64,000 nt of DNA from Permianibacter sp046297695. Its GTDB lineage: Bacteria > Pseudomonadota > Gammaproteobacteria > Enterobacterales > Permianibacteraceae. Of this stretch, positions 50,470-61,041 are shown piece by piece. The stretch's first letter is position 1. Each line of letters begins with the position of its first letter. The notes under the pieces are model-generated. The model worked only from the letters and a program-made list of their open reading frames with translations, did no database searches and had not been told where the DNA came from. The stretch covers positions 62,001 to 126,000 of the forward strand of contig JBKBHF010000001.1 in assembly GCA_046297695.1 (NCBI GenBank). Direction: 5' to 3'. Position numbers and translations under genes: made by a program.

Positions 50470-51264
50470 CTACAGCAAAGCATCCAACCACAACGGCCCG
50501 GCAGCCAATATCGGCATTTGAAACCGCGCCGGGTACTTCACTCCAACCAGATACAATCCCTGCGCCGGCGCCGTCCCCGGCGCCTGCTTCCGATCGCGCA
50601 ATCGCAGCAACTCGGCGACCCATGCCGGCTCGCGTATGCCCTGCCCGACCGTCAACAAAGTACCAACGATATTGCGCACCATATGATGCAGAAACGCATT
50701 CGCGGCGATATCGACCACCACATAATCACCGAGCCGGAACACGTTCAGATGGTGGATATTGCGCCAGGCTGTGGCTGACGAGCACTCGGCTGCGCGCACC
50801 GATGAGAAATCCTGCTCGCCAAGAAAATGCTGCGCGCCCTGTTGCATTAAGTTCACATCGAGCGGATACATAAATGGCGTAACGCCGTGCGGTAGTAATG
50901 CGGTACGACCGGGCCTGTTGTAAATCACATAGCGATAACGACGGGCGAGCGCAGAAAAACGGGCATTGAAATCGTCGGCGACACGGCCGGCCCAGCGCAC
51001 GCTGATATCCGGCGGCAGATGGATATTGCCACCCATCAACCAGGCTTTATCAGGCCGTTCGGCACTGACATCAAAATGCACGACTTGATGACTGGCATGG
51101 ACACCGGCGTCGGTGCGGCCGGCACAGACGGTAGCAACCGGCTCGTTGGCGATCCTGGCCAAGGCCTCTTCAACCACTTGCTGCACGCCAATGGTGTGGC
51201 CTTGCCACTGCCAACCGGCGTAGGCATGGCCGTGGTATTCGATGATGGCGGCGTAACGAGGCAT
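50470..51264 (-). CDS. truA: tRNA pseudouridine(38-40) synthase
   Basis: 264 residues. The catalytic Asp is in CAGRTDAGVHASHQVVHFD; the C-terminal NAFLHHMVRNIVGTLLTVG motif is also diagnostic. TruA modifies the anticodon stem-loop of many tRNAs. It lies downstream of fimV (169 bases), the Pseudomonas order asd-fimV-truA, but here comEC rather than trpF follows, 277 bases away with nothing obvious in the gap. Confidence 0.97.
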   Translation of the reverse strand: MPRYAAIIEYHGHAYAGWQWQGHTIGVQQVVEEALARIANEPVATVCAGRTDAGVHASHQVVHFDVSAERPDKAWLMGGNIHLPPDISVRWAGRVADDFNARFSALARRYRYVIYNRPGRTALLPHGVTPFMYPLDVNLMQQGAQHFLGEQDFSSVRAAECSSATAWRNIHHLNVFRLGDYVVVDIAANAFLHHMVRNIVGTLLTVGQGIREPAWVAELLRLRDRKQAPGTAPAQGLYLVGVKYPARFQMPILAAGPLWLDALL

Positions 51265-51433
51265 GGGCGAGTGCCGACGACTGAATGAAAACCATCGCAG
51301 TTTGCTGCTGCGTCTATCCGAGAGGGTTCCCCCTCTCCCCCCTCAAGAAGGCTGAGGGGAAAAAATGACCAGAAACAATTCGGGCCGTTGTCCCGGAGGA
51401 CTAACGGCCCGGAAAGTATAACCGGCGTGACGC

Positions 51434-53809
51434 TTACAGTTTGGCCAGCAGCGCTTGCGCTTCCTGTTTCTGCTGGGCATTACCTTCGCTAATCACTTCC
51501 TGCAGGATTTCCTTGGCGCCATCGGTTTCGTGCATTTCAATGTAGGCACGCGCCAGATCGAGCTTGGTGGCGATTTCGTCGATGTCGCCCATGCCCAGTT
51601 CATCGCCCGACGGCAGATCGCTGTCCATGCCATCGAGAGTGAAGCTGTCGTCGGCCGCGGAGGCGCGACTCGGCGTCGGCTCCTGCTCCGCCTGCCAATC
51701 CGCTTGCGCTTTCGGGCTCAGGCTGGCCGGCTCATCCAGATCAAAACTGAATTCGCTGTCATCGACGCCAAGGTCCAGCTCGGCGGCGGGCGCGGCGGTC
51801 TCCGCTTTGCCGAGATTCGTCAGATCGGCGTCGAGATCCAGATTGAACTCGCCTTCATTGTCGAAGTCGCTGGCGACACTTTCTTTGCGGGTCGGCGCCC
51901 AGCTGGTTTCTTCTAAAGGTGCCGGTGCAGCTGCGCTTTTACCCACACCTACGCTGCCGAAAATGTCGTCGGCGCTGGGAATCGGCGTCGGCACAGTTTT
52001 GGTGCTGAAATGGTCGGACGGCCAGGCACGCTGCTGCAATTTCGCCACTTGCTTGGCCAGTTGCGGATCGGCGTCGATGGCGTCTTGGAACATCGCCACC
52101 TGATCACGGAACTTGCCTTGCTCCTGCATCTCGGCATAGCACTCGAGCAGCTTGACGCGCAGCTCGTGCCGATGCGGATCATCCTGCAGTGCCCGCAGCA
52201 GCAATTGCTCGGCCTGCTCGTACTTGCCGTAGGCGATATAGATGTCGGCCTCACCGAGCGGATCCGCAACGGCCTCAGCTGGTGCGGTGACGTTCTCGCT
52301 GCTGGCGGAAACCGGTGGTGGCGCCAGGAAATCTTCGCCCACTTCCGGCAAATTCAGATCGTCCTCAATGCGCATGCTGTCGTCATCATCCTGCTCCAGC
52401 GGCAGCAGCGATTCATGGAAGTTTTCTTCGGCGACCTGACGGCGTTTCCAGAACAGGAAGCCCAAACCGCCAACAATGACGCCGGCAAGGCCCAGCAGAT
52501 AGATCAGCCAGTTTTCACCGAGGAAATCTTCCAGGAATGACGGTTCTTCCACCGGCTTGGCAGGTGTCGTCGGCTTTTTCTTCGGCTTCTCTACCGGCGG
52601 CTTATCTACCGGCGGCTCTTCCACCACCGGTTGGCTGACTGCCGGCTCGGTTGTCGCGAGGTCCGGCATCGTGCGGCTGTCAGTCGTATCAACTGCACCA
52701 GTCTCCGTGCTCGGGGTTTCGGTCAGCGTGCTCGGCGCAGGCGCTTCAACCGGCACAGTGCTGTCCGGCGTTTTGCCAGTGACCGCGGCCAGTTGCTGAT
52801 CTTTCAGCTGAACCAGTTTTTCCAGCTTCTGGGTCTTGTCGACCAGCTTGCCGATTTCACCGCGCAGTGCTTCGTTTTCCTGATTCAAGACTTCTGCCGC
52901 TTCGCGCGAAGCACCGCCTTTGCCGGTGCTGAAATTTTCCGGCGGCGCGGCCAGGGTCAGCCGACCGCTACCCGCGCTGGTGCGGCCAGCGCCGCCATTG
53001 CGACGCGCGGTTTCAACCACTGCACCCGCACCGACGAACTCGGCCAGGGCGCGGCGATGCGGCACGGCGGCGATATCGTCGGCGCTCGGAATACGCAGCG
53101 TTTCGCCCTGACGCATCTGATTGGGGTTGTTGTTGATGAAAGCTTGCGGATTCGCCTTCAGAATGGCGACCAGGGTCTGCTGCACGGTCACGCTGTCATT
53201 CGGCCGCACCCGCGACGCGATGCTCCACAGCGTATCGTTGGCACTGACAGGGCCATAGCTGTCGGCGCCCGCCATGGTGTTGCCGACCGGTGCTGCCGGT
53301 GCGGCAGTTTCGCTGGGCTGACGTGCCGGCGCCGGCGCGCTGGTCACGGTGCCGGTTGTCGTGGCGGGCGCTTGCACGCGCGGACGGGCGGTCACCACCG
53401 GCGCTTCGTCGGCAAAGACCGGCGGATCGAGCAGCAGGGTATATTCGCGCAGCAAGCGGCCGTTCGGCCAATTCAATTCGACGATGAAATTCAGGAACGG
53501 CTCACGCACCGCATCGTTGGTGCGCAGCTTGATGACGGCTTCGCCGTCGGCGGTACCCTGCACGACCAGTTTGAGATCGTTAAGTGCATAGACCCGCTCG
53601 ATACCGGCGCGATCAAACTCATCGGCGCTGGCAATGGTGGCGCGGATTTCCTCGGGCGCAACGCCGCGCAGTGCCACCAACTGGATCTCGGCATTGAGCG
53701 GTTGGTTGAGGCCTGAGCCGGGTCGAATGTCACCGAGTCCCAAGGCGTGTGCGACCGACGCCGCCACGAGACTGGCTGAACCAACGACAAAGGCAAGCTT
53801 GCGCAGCAT
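51434..53809 (-). CDS. fimV: FimV-family polar peptidoglycan-binding protein
   Basis: 791 residues. A signal peptide (MLRKLAFVVGSASLVAASVA) is followed by the FimV N-terminal domain (GLGDIRPGSGLNQPLNAEIQLV), a LysM domain (YGPVSANDTLWSIASRVRPNDSVT), a coiled coil (LNQENEALRGEIGKLVDKTQKLEKLVQLKD), a P/T-rich linker, one membrane helix (LIYLLGLAGVIVGGLGFLFW), an acidic cytoplasmic part with a TPR, and the FimV C-terminal domain (DEIATKLDLARAYIEMHETDGAKEILQ). It marks the pole for type IV pili. I used the ATG at 53809; the upstream codons are not family-like. Confidence 0.95.
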   Translation of the reverse strand: MLRKLAFVVGSASLVAASVAHALGLGDIRPGSGLNQPLNAEIQLVALRGVAPEEIRATIASADEFDRAGIERVYALNDLKLVVQGTADGEAVIKLRTNDAVREPFLNFIVELNWPNGRLLREYTLLLDPPVFADEAPVVTARPRVQAPATTTGTVTSAPAPARQPSETAAPAAPVGNTMAGADSYGPVSANDTLWSIASRVRPNDSVTVQQTLVAILKANPQAFINNNPNQMRQGETLRIPSADDIAAVPHRRALAEFVGAGAVVETARRNGGAGRTSAGSGRLTLAAPPENFSTGKGGASREAAEVLNQENEALRGEIGKLVDKTQKLEKLVQLKDQQLAAVTGKTPDSTVPVEAPAPSTLTETPSTETGAVDTTDSRTMPDLATTEPAVSQPVVEEPPVDKPPVEKPKKKPTTPAKPVEEPSFLEDFLGENWLIYLLGLAGVIVGGLGFLFWKRRQVAEENFHESLLPLEQDDDDSMRIEDDLNLPEVGEDFLAPPPVSASSENVTAPAEAVADPLGEADIYIAYGKYEQAEQLLLRALQDDPHRHELRVKLLECYAEMQEQGKFRDQVAMFQDAIDADPQLAKQVAKLQQRAWPSDHFSTKTVPTPIPSADDIFGSVGVGKSAAAPAPLEETSWAPTRKESVASDFDNEGEFNLDLDADLTNLGKAETAAPAAELDLGVDDSEFSFDLDEPASLSPKAQADWQAEQEPTPSRASAADDSFTLDGMDSDLPSGDELGMGDIDEIATKLDLARAYIEMHETDGAKEILQEVISEGNAQQKQEAQALLAKL

Positions 53810-54035
53810 AGTTATTCCCTTCACTGTCCCGACCGGTGCAGAAAGCCCACGGGCGGCGGAAGGCAGACGGTGGCGGCCGCGCGCTGGCACGACCGCACCG
53901 GCCTGTCGGAACCCCGACATCCGGCCCTGTGGCAATCCGGGTCTCAGGCAGTGGTTTATTGGCCGAAACCCTAACGGGCAGCCGAAGATACTGCCCGATC
54001 TTAAGATTGTTCTTTAACTAGGGCCGAACTATAGC

Positions 54036-55058
<1,023 letters not shown>

Positions 55059-55181
55059 GACAGGACTCTTGTAGCGAAGAAGGTGGAGCGGAAAAGCCGC
55101 GCAATTCTAGCGCAGCCGGTCGCCTGCCAGTTATGACTTTACGTCGCCGCTGCGTTTTTGCCACCACACCAATCGGCGCGC

Positions 55182-55904
55182 TCAACCGGCGTTCTTGCCC
55201 TGACCGTAGATGTGCTCGGCACGGTGGAACATCACCCACGAGGTGGCGATGTATTTGTCGTTCGACACCGGCATGTTGCCGCGATGGGTGTGGGTAAAAC
55301 CGGCCGGCGCGATCACCATGCGGCCCTGTTTCGGCGCGATTTTGCGCTGTTGGTAATAGAACTCGGTTTCACCACCTTCGGTGACATCGTTCAGATAAAA
55401 CATGAACAGCAGCACCCGGTGCAGTGGCTCGCAGGCCTGATCCTGCGGATAGATTTCGGAATGCCAGTGAAAATAACCGCCTTGGCCGGCGTTGTACTTC
55501 TGCAGATTCAAGTTGCCGTAGCGATACATCTGGCCGAGCAATTGATCGGCCACCGGCTCGCCAAGCGCATCCCAGTTGTCCAGATTGAGCGTGACCGGTT
55601 TGCCGGTCTTCGGGTCCGCCACCGACGGCGACATGGCGCCGATCAACGGAAACCGCAACCCGACCATGTACTCCTTCAATTTCGGATAGGTGAAATCGAG
55701 CAACTGCTGCAAGGCAGGTTGCCATTCCGGAAACAGATTCAAGGTGATGTCGGTGCTGTGCTTCTTGCTGGTGTCCACACCGTGGCCGGTACGGCCGGCG
55801 ATGCGCTTGTCGCTGGCTTCGAACTGCGCGATCAAGGCTTGGCAGAACGCCGGTGGCAGGACCTCGTCGTAGACCGCGATGAAATCGGAAACCGCTTGGG
55901 ACAT
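55182..55904 (-). CDS. 2-oxoglutarate/Fe(II)-dependent dioxygenase (prolyl hydroxylase-like)
   Basis: 240 residues from MSQAVSDFIAVYDEVLPPAF. The double-stranded beta-helix core reads GGYFHWHSEIYP, LLFMFYLNDVTEGGETEFYY, APKQGRMVIAPAGFTHTHRG. Iron ligands are probably His148-x-Glu150 (HSE in place of the common HxD) and His205 or His207; the substrate is unknown. GAGG precedes the ATG at 55904. It lies between lysC-lysA and asd on the same strand; whether it is tied to lysine metabolism is open. Confidence 0.87.
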   Translation of the reverse strand: MSQAVSDFIAVYDEVLPPAFCQALIAQFEASDKRIAGRTGHGVDTSKKHSTDITLNLFPEWQPALQQLLDFTYPKLKEYMVGLRFPLIGAMSPSVADPKTGKPVTLNLDNWDALGEPVADQLLGQMYRYGNLNLQKYNAGQGGYFHWHSEIYPQDQACEPLHRVLLFMFYLNDVTEGGETEFYYQQRKIAPKQGRMVIAPAGFTHTHRGNMPVSNDKYIATSWVMFHRAEHIYGQGKNAG

Positions 55905-55984
55905 GATCGACGCCTCGAAAATCAAGCGTCGACCATAACGGGAACTGACGGCCGGAGCAAGCCGACCGCCAGTTACGATGCCGG

Positions 55985-58567
55985 TTAATCCAACACCAGC
56001 TCCTGCGCCGGTGGCCGCAGGTTGTACTGCGACGCCATCGCGTGACCATAGGCGCCGGTATCGGCAATCAGCATGACGTCGCCTTCTTCCGATACCGGCA
56101 ACACGGCCTCGCCGAGTTTGTCACCGGTTTCGCAGATCGGCCCGACGATGGTCGACACCCACGCCGGTGCCGCATCCAGCCGCGACAGGTTCACGATGCG
56201 ATGGTGCGCGCCATAGAGCGCCGGTCGAATCAACGAATTCATGCCGGTTTCGACACCGACATAAACGCGCGTTCCCTTGCCTTTGATCTGGGTGACCCGG
56301 GCCAACAGCACGCCGGCCTGCGCCACCAGAAAACGCCCCGGCTCCAGCCACAGCTTCAGCCCCGGATGCGCCTGCTTGAACTGTTGCAAGGACTGACCAA
56401 CCGCGGCCAGATCCAGTGGCGACTGGCTATCTTCGTAAGGAATGCCGAGACCTCCGCCGAGGTTGAGCACTTCGATATCCGGGAACTGCGCTGCTGCCTG
56501 CACCAAACTATCGGCATTGCGGCGCCAGTTGTCGCGGTCAAAAATGCCGCTACCGGAGTGCGCATGCAGCCCGATCACCCGAACGCCGAGCGCTGCGCAG
56601 CGCTCGGCCGCCTCTGCCAAATCCGTCAGCGGAATGCCGAATTTGCTTTGCTGGCCCGCCGTGCGGACATGGGCATGATGGCCATGGCCAACGCCGGTAT
56701 CGACCCGCAGCAAAAGCTTGCGACCACGAAACACGTCCGGCCATTGCTGCAACGGAAACAGATTGTCCAGCGTGACCGTCACACCGCGGGCAAACGCCGT
56801 CTGGTATTCGCTGCGCGGGGCAAAATTCGGGGTGAAGAGAATCCGCTCCGCCGGCAGTTCCGGCAACACTTTTCGCACCCGATCCAACTCGCCAACCGAC
56901 ACGCACTCGAGATCGACACCTGCTGCCGCCAGTGTCTGCAAGATGGCCGGATTGGCATTGGCCTTGACCGCATAGAGCAAGCGATCAACCGCTTCCAGCC
57001 GGCGCAGCGCCGACACCTGCGCCAACACCGTCGGCAAGGAGTAGACATAACAGGGCGCATGGGTCTGGGCCCGCTCGATCAGCACTTGCCGTTGCTCGCG
57101 CCACCAGGCCGGCGTCGACTGGGTCGAACGCTCGCCGAACAGACTCTGCCAATCCGGGCCGAACACCGCCGGATGCTGGGCATGGGCGAGCAGAAATTCG
57201 TGCAGCCGCGCTGCAACTTCATCGGCATGCTCGGCATCGATCACGAACGAGTAGTTCAGATCCGATGCGGCTTGCGTCACCAGGTGAACCGGGTATTCGG
57301 CAAACACTTTCAGCGCTTCGCCGAGCTCATGCAGCACGGTGTGGACATGTCGGCCGACCAGCGTCACCACCGCACAGTTTTCCAGCAACCGGACCCGGCC
57401 GAGCTCGTTCAACTCCGTGATCAGGTCCTGTAAGGCGGTCGGTGCCAGATCATTGGCTTTGCCATCGAGCGTGACCGTGATGTTGGTTTCCGAGGTCGAG
57501 ACCAGATCAATCGACACCCCGCGACGCTTGAACACGGCAAACAGATCGGCAATGAAGCCGACTTGCTGCCACATGCCGAGTGTCTCGACGCTGATCAGCG
57601 TGATCGGTTTGTTGACCGAGACGGCCTTGAGTCCTGGCACTTCATCGGTCTGCGGTTGCACCCAGGTGCCTTCCATTTCCGGGTAGCCCGTGTGGGCGAT
57701 CCGGATCGGAATGCGGGCCAGCCGCGCTGGTCGCACGCAGCGCGGATGCAGCACCTTGGCACCGGTGGTCGCCATCTCCTGCGCTTCGTCGTAATCGAGG
57801 CTGCGCAGCAACTTGGCATTCGGAAACTGGCGCGGATTGGCGGTGAACATGCCGGGTACATCGGTCCAGATCTCCAGCACGTCGGCACCGAGCAATGCCG
57901 CCAGATACGCCGCCGAGGTGTCGGAACCACCGCGACCGAGAATCACGGTTTCATCGCGGCCATTGCGGGCAATGAAGCCCTGGGTCAGGGTCAGGCCACC
58001 GCGCTCGAACACCGTCGCCCGGTGCACGTCGCTGCGCACCGGTTCGCAATGGGCGTTCAGGTAATGGCTGATCTCGCCACGATGCGGTTGCGGCACGCTG
58101 GTCAGCCAGTCACGCGCATCCTGCCAGTGACAGCTCACCGCTTCGCGCTTCAATTCCCGGTTGAAAAACAGCGCCAGCAGCCGGCTCGACATCAGCTCGC
58201 CCGCGCTCTGGATTTGCGCCTGCTGGGCTGGCGTCAGCGGCAGACTCGCGCTGGCGCGCAAAGCGCGGATCCGATCCAGCTCCTGCCGCCAGCTGTGCCG
58301 GGTGCTGTCATCGTCCGGCAAATTCAGTGCCTGCGCCAATGCCAGATGCTGCTTGTCGATCTCGGTCAGCAAGGCGTCGACCGGTTCGCCTTGCGACAGC
58401 CGGACCAACTTGTCGGTGACCTTGCTCAGCGCCGACACCACCACGACCACCGCGTCGAAGCCCTGTTTTCGGCGCGCCACCACGATGTCAGCGATGCGAC
58501 GGACCGTTTCCGCGCTCGCTACACTGGTGCCGCCAAACTTCAGGACTGCCAAACGACTGGTGCTCAT
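55985..58567 (-). CDS. Bifunctional aspartate kinase / diaminopimelate decarboxylase
   Basis: 860 residues carrying the first and last enzymes of lysine synthesis in one chain. The N-terminal aspartate kinase has VLKFGGTSVAS (residues 8-18), ILGRGGSDTSAAYLAALLGAD and two ACT regions (MWQQVGFIADLFAVFKRRGVSIDLVSTSETNITVTLD). The C-terminal PLP-dependent decarboxylase has the Schiff-base lysine in LLYAVKANANPAI (Lys535), HSGSGIFD, NLGGGLGIPY and EPGRFLVAQAG, and ends GAYGHAMASQYNLRPP. The frame is open throughout. Such fusions are known in Xanthomonadales. The AK part is feedback-sensitive in related enzymes. Confidence 0.95.
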   Translation of the reverse strand: MSTSRLAVLKFGGTSVASAETVRRIADIVVARRKQGFDAVVVVVSALSKVTDKLVRLSQGEPVDALLTEIDKQHLALAQALNLPDDDSTRHSWRQELDRIRALRASASLPLTPAQQAQIQSAGELMSSRLLALFFNRELKREAVSCHWQDARDWLTSVPQPHRGEISHYLNAHCEPVRSDVHRATVFERGGLTLTQGFIARNGRDETVILGRGGSDTSAAYLAALLGADVLEIWTDVPGMFTANPRQFPNAKLLRSLDYDEAQEMATTGAKVLHPRCVRPARLARIPIRIAHTGYPEMEGTWVQPQTDEVPGLKAVSVNKPITLISVETLGMWQQVGFIADLFAVFKRRGVSIDLVSTSETNITVTLDGKANDLAPTALQDLITELNELGRVRLLENCAVVTLVGRHVHTVLHELGEALKVFAEYPVHLVTQAASDLNYSFVIDAEHADEVAARLHEFLLAHAQHPAVFGPDWQSLFGERSTQSTPAWWREQRQVLIERAQTHAPCYVYSLPTVLAQVSALRRLEAVDRLLYAVKANANPAILQTLAAAGVDLECVSVGELDRVRKVLPELPAERILFTPNFAPRSEYQTAFARGVTVTLDNLFPLQQWPDVFRGRKLLLRVDTGVGHGHHAHVRTAGQQSKFGIPLTDLAEAAERCAALGVRVIGLHAHSGSGIFDRDNWRRNADSLVQAAAQFPDIEVLNLGGGLGIPYEDSQSPLDLAAVGQSLQQFKQAHPGLKLWLEPGRFLVAQAGVLLARVTQIKGKGTRVYVGVETGMNSLIRPALYGAHHRIVNLSRLDAAPAWVSTIVGPICETGDKLGEAVLPVSEEGDVMLIADTGAYGHAMASQYNLRPPAQELVLD

Positions 58568-58632
58568 GGTGAACCTGTTTCCTCGATATCACGTAAAGGC
58601 ATTATTGCCGGTTCAGGACTGACCTGCTGGCC

Positions 58633-58652
58633 GACAATTGTCTGAAATTGTC
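58633..58652. promoter_or_regulatory. Inverted repeat, possible operator
   Basis: GACAATT-GTCTGA-AATTGTC, arms of seven bases with a six-base centre, in the divergent gap between lysC-lysA and the AhpD-like gene. It could bind a dimeric repressor. The regulator is unknown. Confidence 0.4.
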
Positions 58653-58761
58653 AGGATCAGGTCGGTGTAGCCGCGGACTGCGGGTACAAGCGGCTGCCGG
58701 CATTCAGTAGTATCATGATGGCCCATATTTGCCGAAATGATGTTTAGCGATAGGTAGCGTC

Positions 58762-59127
58762 ATGCCACATCCATTTGAAGAATTTCGCGCCCGACGACTG
58801 GCGGGTAATGCGTTGGTGCTGAAGACGGAGAATCTCGGCATCAAGCGGCTGTTCTCACTCGACAAGATCACCTATGACGACGGCGCCCTGCCGCGCAAAA
58901 CCAAGGAATTGATGGGCCTGACCGGCTCCATGGTGCTGCGCTGCAATGACTGCATCGACTACCACCTCGATACCTGCGTCCAACAGGGGTGCAGCAAAGA
59001 AGAAATTGAAGAAGCGTTCAATATCGCGCTGATCATCGGCGGCTCGATTGTCATTCCGCACCTGCGCCACGCCTACGAGAGCCTGGAGTTCCTGTTGGCC
59101 GAACGGGCCGGCAAGCAACCGGCATAA
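58762..59127 (+). CDS. Carboxymuconolactone decarboxylase (AhpD-like) family protein
   Basis: 121 residues. The redox-type motif is C61-x2-C64-x3-H68 in RCNDCIDYHLD, preceded by PRKTKELMGLTGSMVLR. AhpD-like proteins with this CxxC pair are usually peroxidases or oxidoreductases rather than decarboxylases. It stands alone between divergent lysC-lysA and convergent hda. Confidence 0.9.
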   Translation: MPHPFEEFRARRLAGNALVLKTENLGIKRLFSLDKITYDDGALPRKTKELMGLTGSMVLRCNDCIDYHLDTCVQQGCSKEEIEEAFNIALIIGGSIVIPHLRHAYESLEFLLAERAGKQPA

Positions 59128-59145
59128 CGGCCGCGTACCGAAAAC

Positions 59146-59174
59146 AAAAATGGCAGCCAAACGGCTGCCATTTT
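59146..59174. terminator. Bidirectional rho-independent terminator
   Basis: Stem AAAATGGCAGCC / GGCTGCCATTTT with loop AAAC, between the converging AhpD-like gene and hda. Confidence 0.9.
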
Positions 59175-59197
59175 GCTGCGTTCGACTCAGGCCGCGT

Positions 59198-59887
59198 TCA
59201 ACTGCCCAACACCTGCCGAACAAACGGCAAGGTCAGCCGGCGCTGCTCACTGAGCGACGCATGGTCAAGCTTGTCGAGCAAGGCCAACAAATCCGCCACG
59301 GCCCGCGAGTGGCGGCTGATCAGGTATTGCGCCACATCGGGCGGTACCCGCAAGCCACGCTCCTCGCCGCGCAGGATCAACAGGCGCTGCTTGTCGTCAT
59401 CACTGAGTTCCTGCACCGCGAACACCAGCATGCTGGCCAGGCGCGATTGCAGGTCCGGCAAGCCACACGGCAACAAAGCCGGCGGGCGATCGGCGCTGAA
59501 CAGCAGCTGGCCGCCCCGGTCGCGGACCGCATTGAACAGATTGAACAGCGCAAGCGCCCAGGCCGGGTCGGCGCAGACGGCATCGAGATCATCGACGCAG
59601 AGCAGATCACAGCCATCAAAACCGGTCAGCACTTCCGGCTGCAGGCCCGGCAAAGTCAGCGGCAACAACGCGACATTGCGGCCCGCGGCATCGGCCGCCG
59701 TCGCCACCGCGTGCAGCAAGTGGCTACGGCCACTGCCAAGGCCGCCGTGCAGAAATAGCGTCGCCGCCGGCGTCGGCGCCAGCGCGAACTGACGCAGCAC
59801 GCTGAGCAGCGCGCCGTTGTCGCCAGCCAGAAAGTTGTCGAAACCGGCATCGGTGCGCAACCGGATGCCAAGAGGAAGTTGTTGCAT
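59198..59887 (-). CDS. hda: DnaA regulatory inactivator Hda
   Basis: 229 residues of the short DnaA-like AAA+ fold: Walker A-like LHGGLGSGRSHLLHA (Arg in place of the usual Lys), Walker B LLCVDDLDAV, and box VII RLASMLVFAVQELSDDDKQ. Hda with the sliding clamp promotes ATP hydrolysis by DnaA after initiation; the clamp motif QLPLGIRLR is at the N-terminus. It ends a run with the AI-2E transporter, CDP-alcohol transferase and DUF2066 genes. Confidence 0.93.
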   Translation of the reverse strand: MQQLPLGIRLRTDAGFDNFLAGDNGALLSVLRQFALAPTPAATLFLHGGLGSGRSHLLHAVATAADAAGRNVALLPLTLPGLQPEVLTGFDGCDLLCVDDLDAVCADPAWALALFNLFNAVRDRGGQLLFSADRPPALLPCGLPDLQSRLASMLVFAVQELSDDDKQRLLILRGEERGLRVPPDVAQYLISRHSRAVADLLALLDKLDHASLSEQRRLTLPFVRQVLGS

Positions 59888-59925
59888 CAACACATCAGAA
59901 CCTGCACCTGAATCCTTGTCTGTCG

Positions 59926-60999
59926 TCAGGTAATGTCGCTGCGGGAAGCGCCGAGAAAGAACGGCGACTCCCGGTAGCGCACCAGCCCATGACGCAACAG
60001 GACCAGCACAACCGCTGCCGTCGGCAATGCTAGCAGCACACCGGTGAAACCGAACAACTGGCCACCGGCCAGCACCGCGAAAATGACCGCTACCGGGTGC
60101 AGACCGATGCGATCACCGAGCAGCAAGGGCTGCAACACCACGCCTTCCAGCACCTGACCGCCGACAAACACTGCCACCACCCAGAGCGCCATCATCGGAT
60201 CGGCAAACTGCAGCAAGGCCGCGACGACGGCGAGCAGCAATCCGAGCGAAAAGCCGAGATAGGGAATGAAACTGGCAAGGCCGGTCAGCACGCCAACCAG
60301 CAGCGCCACATCCAGCCCCACAACCATCAAGCCCACGGTGTAGTACATCGCCAGCGCCAGCATGACCAGGATCTGGCCGCGCACGAACGCCGCCAGCGCT
60401 TCATCACATTCTGCCAACAGCGGAGTGAACCGTTCGCGCCAGCGCGCCGGCGCCAACTCGGCGGCTTTGCTTTTGACCAACGGCCAATCGCGCAACAGGT
60501 AAAAGAAGATCACCGGGATCAGCAACAGATTGGCGATGAACGCAAAAATCGCCAGACCCGAGCTGCCGATGGTGGCCAGGGTACGCGCGATGATGGTGCC
60601 GGATTGGGGAATGTGCTCAGCCAGCATGGCGCGCAGGTAGGTCAGATCAAAACTGACATCGGTGCGGCCGGTCTGCTCAATGAGCCACGGCAGCAACACC
60701 CGCTCCAGTGCGGCCAGAGCGGCCGGCAGGCGCTGGGCAATCAAGCGGATCTCGTGTTGCAGCAGCGGCACCACCAGCAGGATAAACAGCACGAACACGA
60801 GCACGATCAGCAGCAGCATGGACAACACCGCAAGCGTCCGCGGCCATTTCCAGCTTTGCAGTTTTTCCACCACCGGATCGGTGAAATAGGCGAGCGCCGC
60901 CGCCACCAGAAACGGTGTCAGCATCGGCCCGAGCAGCCACAGCAACAGGATCAGCACGGCCGCAATGGCCAGCGGCAACCCGTACACGCGCCAATTCAT
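59926..60999 (-). CDS. AI-2E family transporter (PerM-like)
   Basis: 357 residues with about eight membrane helices and the typical N-terminus LLGPMLTPFLVAAALAYFTDPVVEKLQ and C-terminal PYLGFSLGLLLAVVAALLQF and GDRIGLHPVAVIFAVLAGGQLFGFTGVLLALPTAAVV. Members move small solutes or are Na+/H+ antiporters; the substrate is unknown. The order hda-perM-pgsA-like-DUF2066-purM is conserved in gammaproteobacteria. Confidence 0.92.
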   Translation of the reverse strand: MNWRVYGLPLAIAAVLILLLWLLGPMLTPFLVAAALAYFTDPVVEKLQSWKWPRTLAVLSMLLLIVLVFVLFILLVVPLLQHEIRLIAQRLPAALAALERVLLPWLIEQTGRTDVSFDLTYLRAMLAEHIPQSGTIIARTLATIGSSGLAIFAFIANLLLIPVIFFYLLRDWPLVKSKAAELAPARWRERFTPLLAECDEALAAFVRGQILVMLALAMYYTVGLMVVGLDVALLVGVLTGLASFIPYLGFSLGLLLAVVAALLQFADPMMALWVVAVFVGGQVLEGVVLQPLLLGDRIGLHPVAVIFAVLAGGQLFGFTGVLLALPTAAVVLVLLRHGLVRYRESPFFLGASRSDIT

Positions 61000-61041
61000 G
61001 ATGCGATACTCCCTGTTGTTATGACGCCGGTCGCGTCGTTG

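Noticed and set aside
54004..54016. CTTAAG and CTTTAA close together upstream of fimV, like the box at 12533
   Set aside because: The second half differs and the spacing is not 5 bases, so it does not match the PmrA-type consensus.
58568..58761. Lysine riboswitch before the fused lysC-lysA
   Set aside because: The gap of 194 bases is shared with a divergent gene and shows no lysine-box elements that I can recognise.
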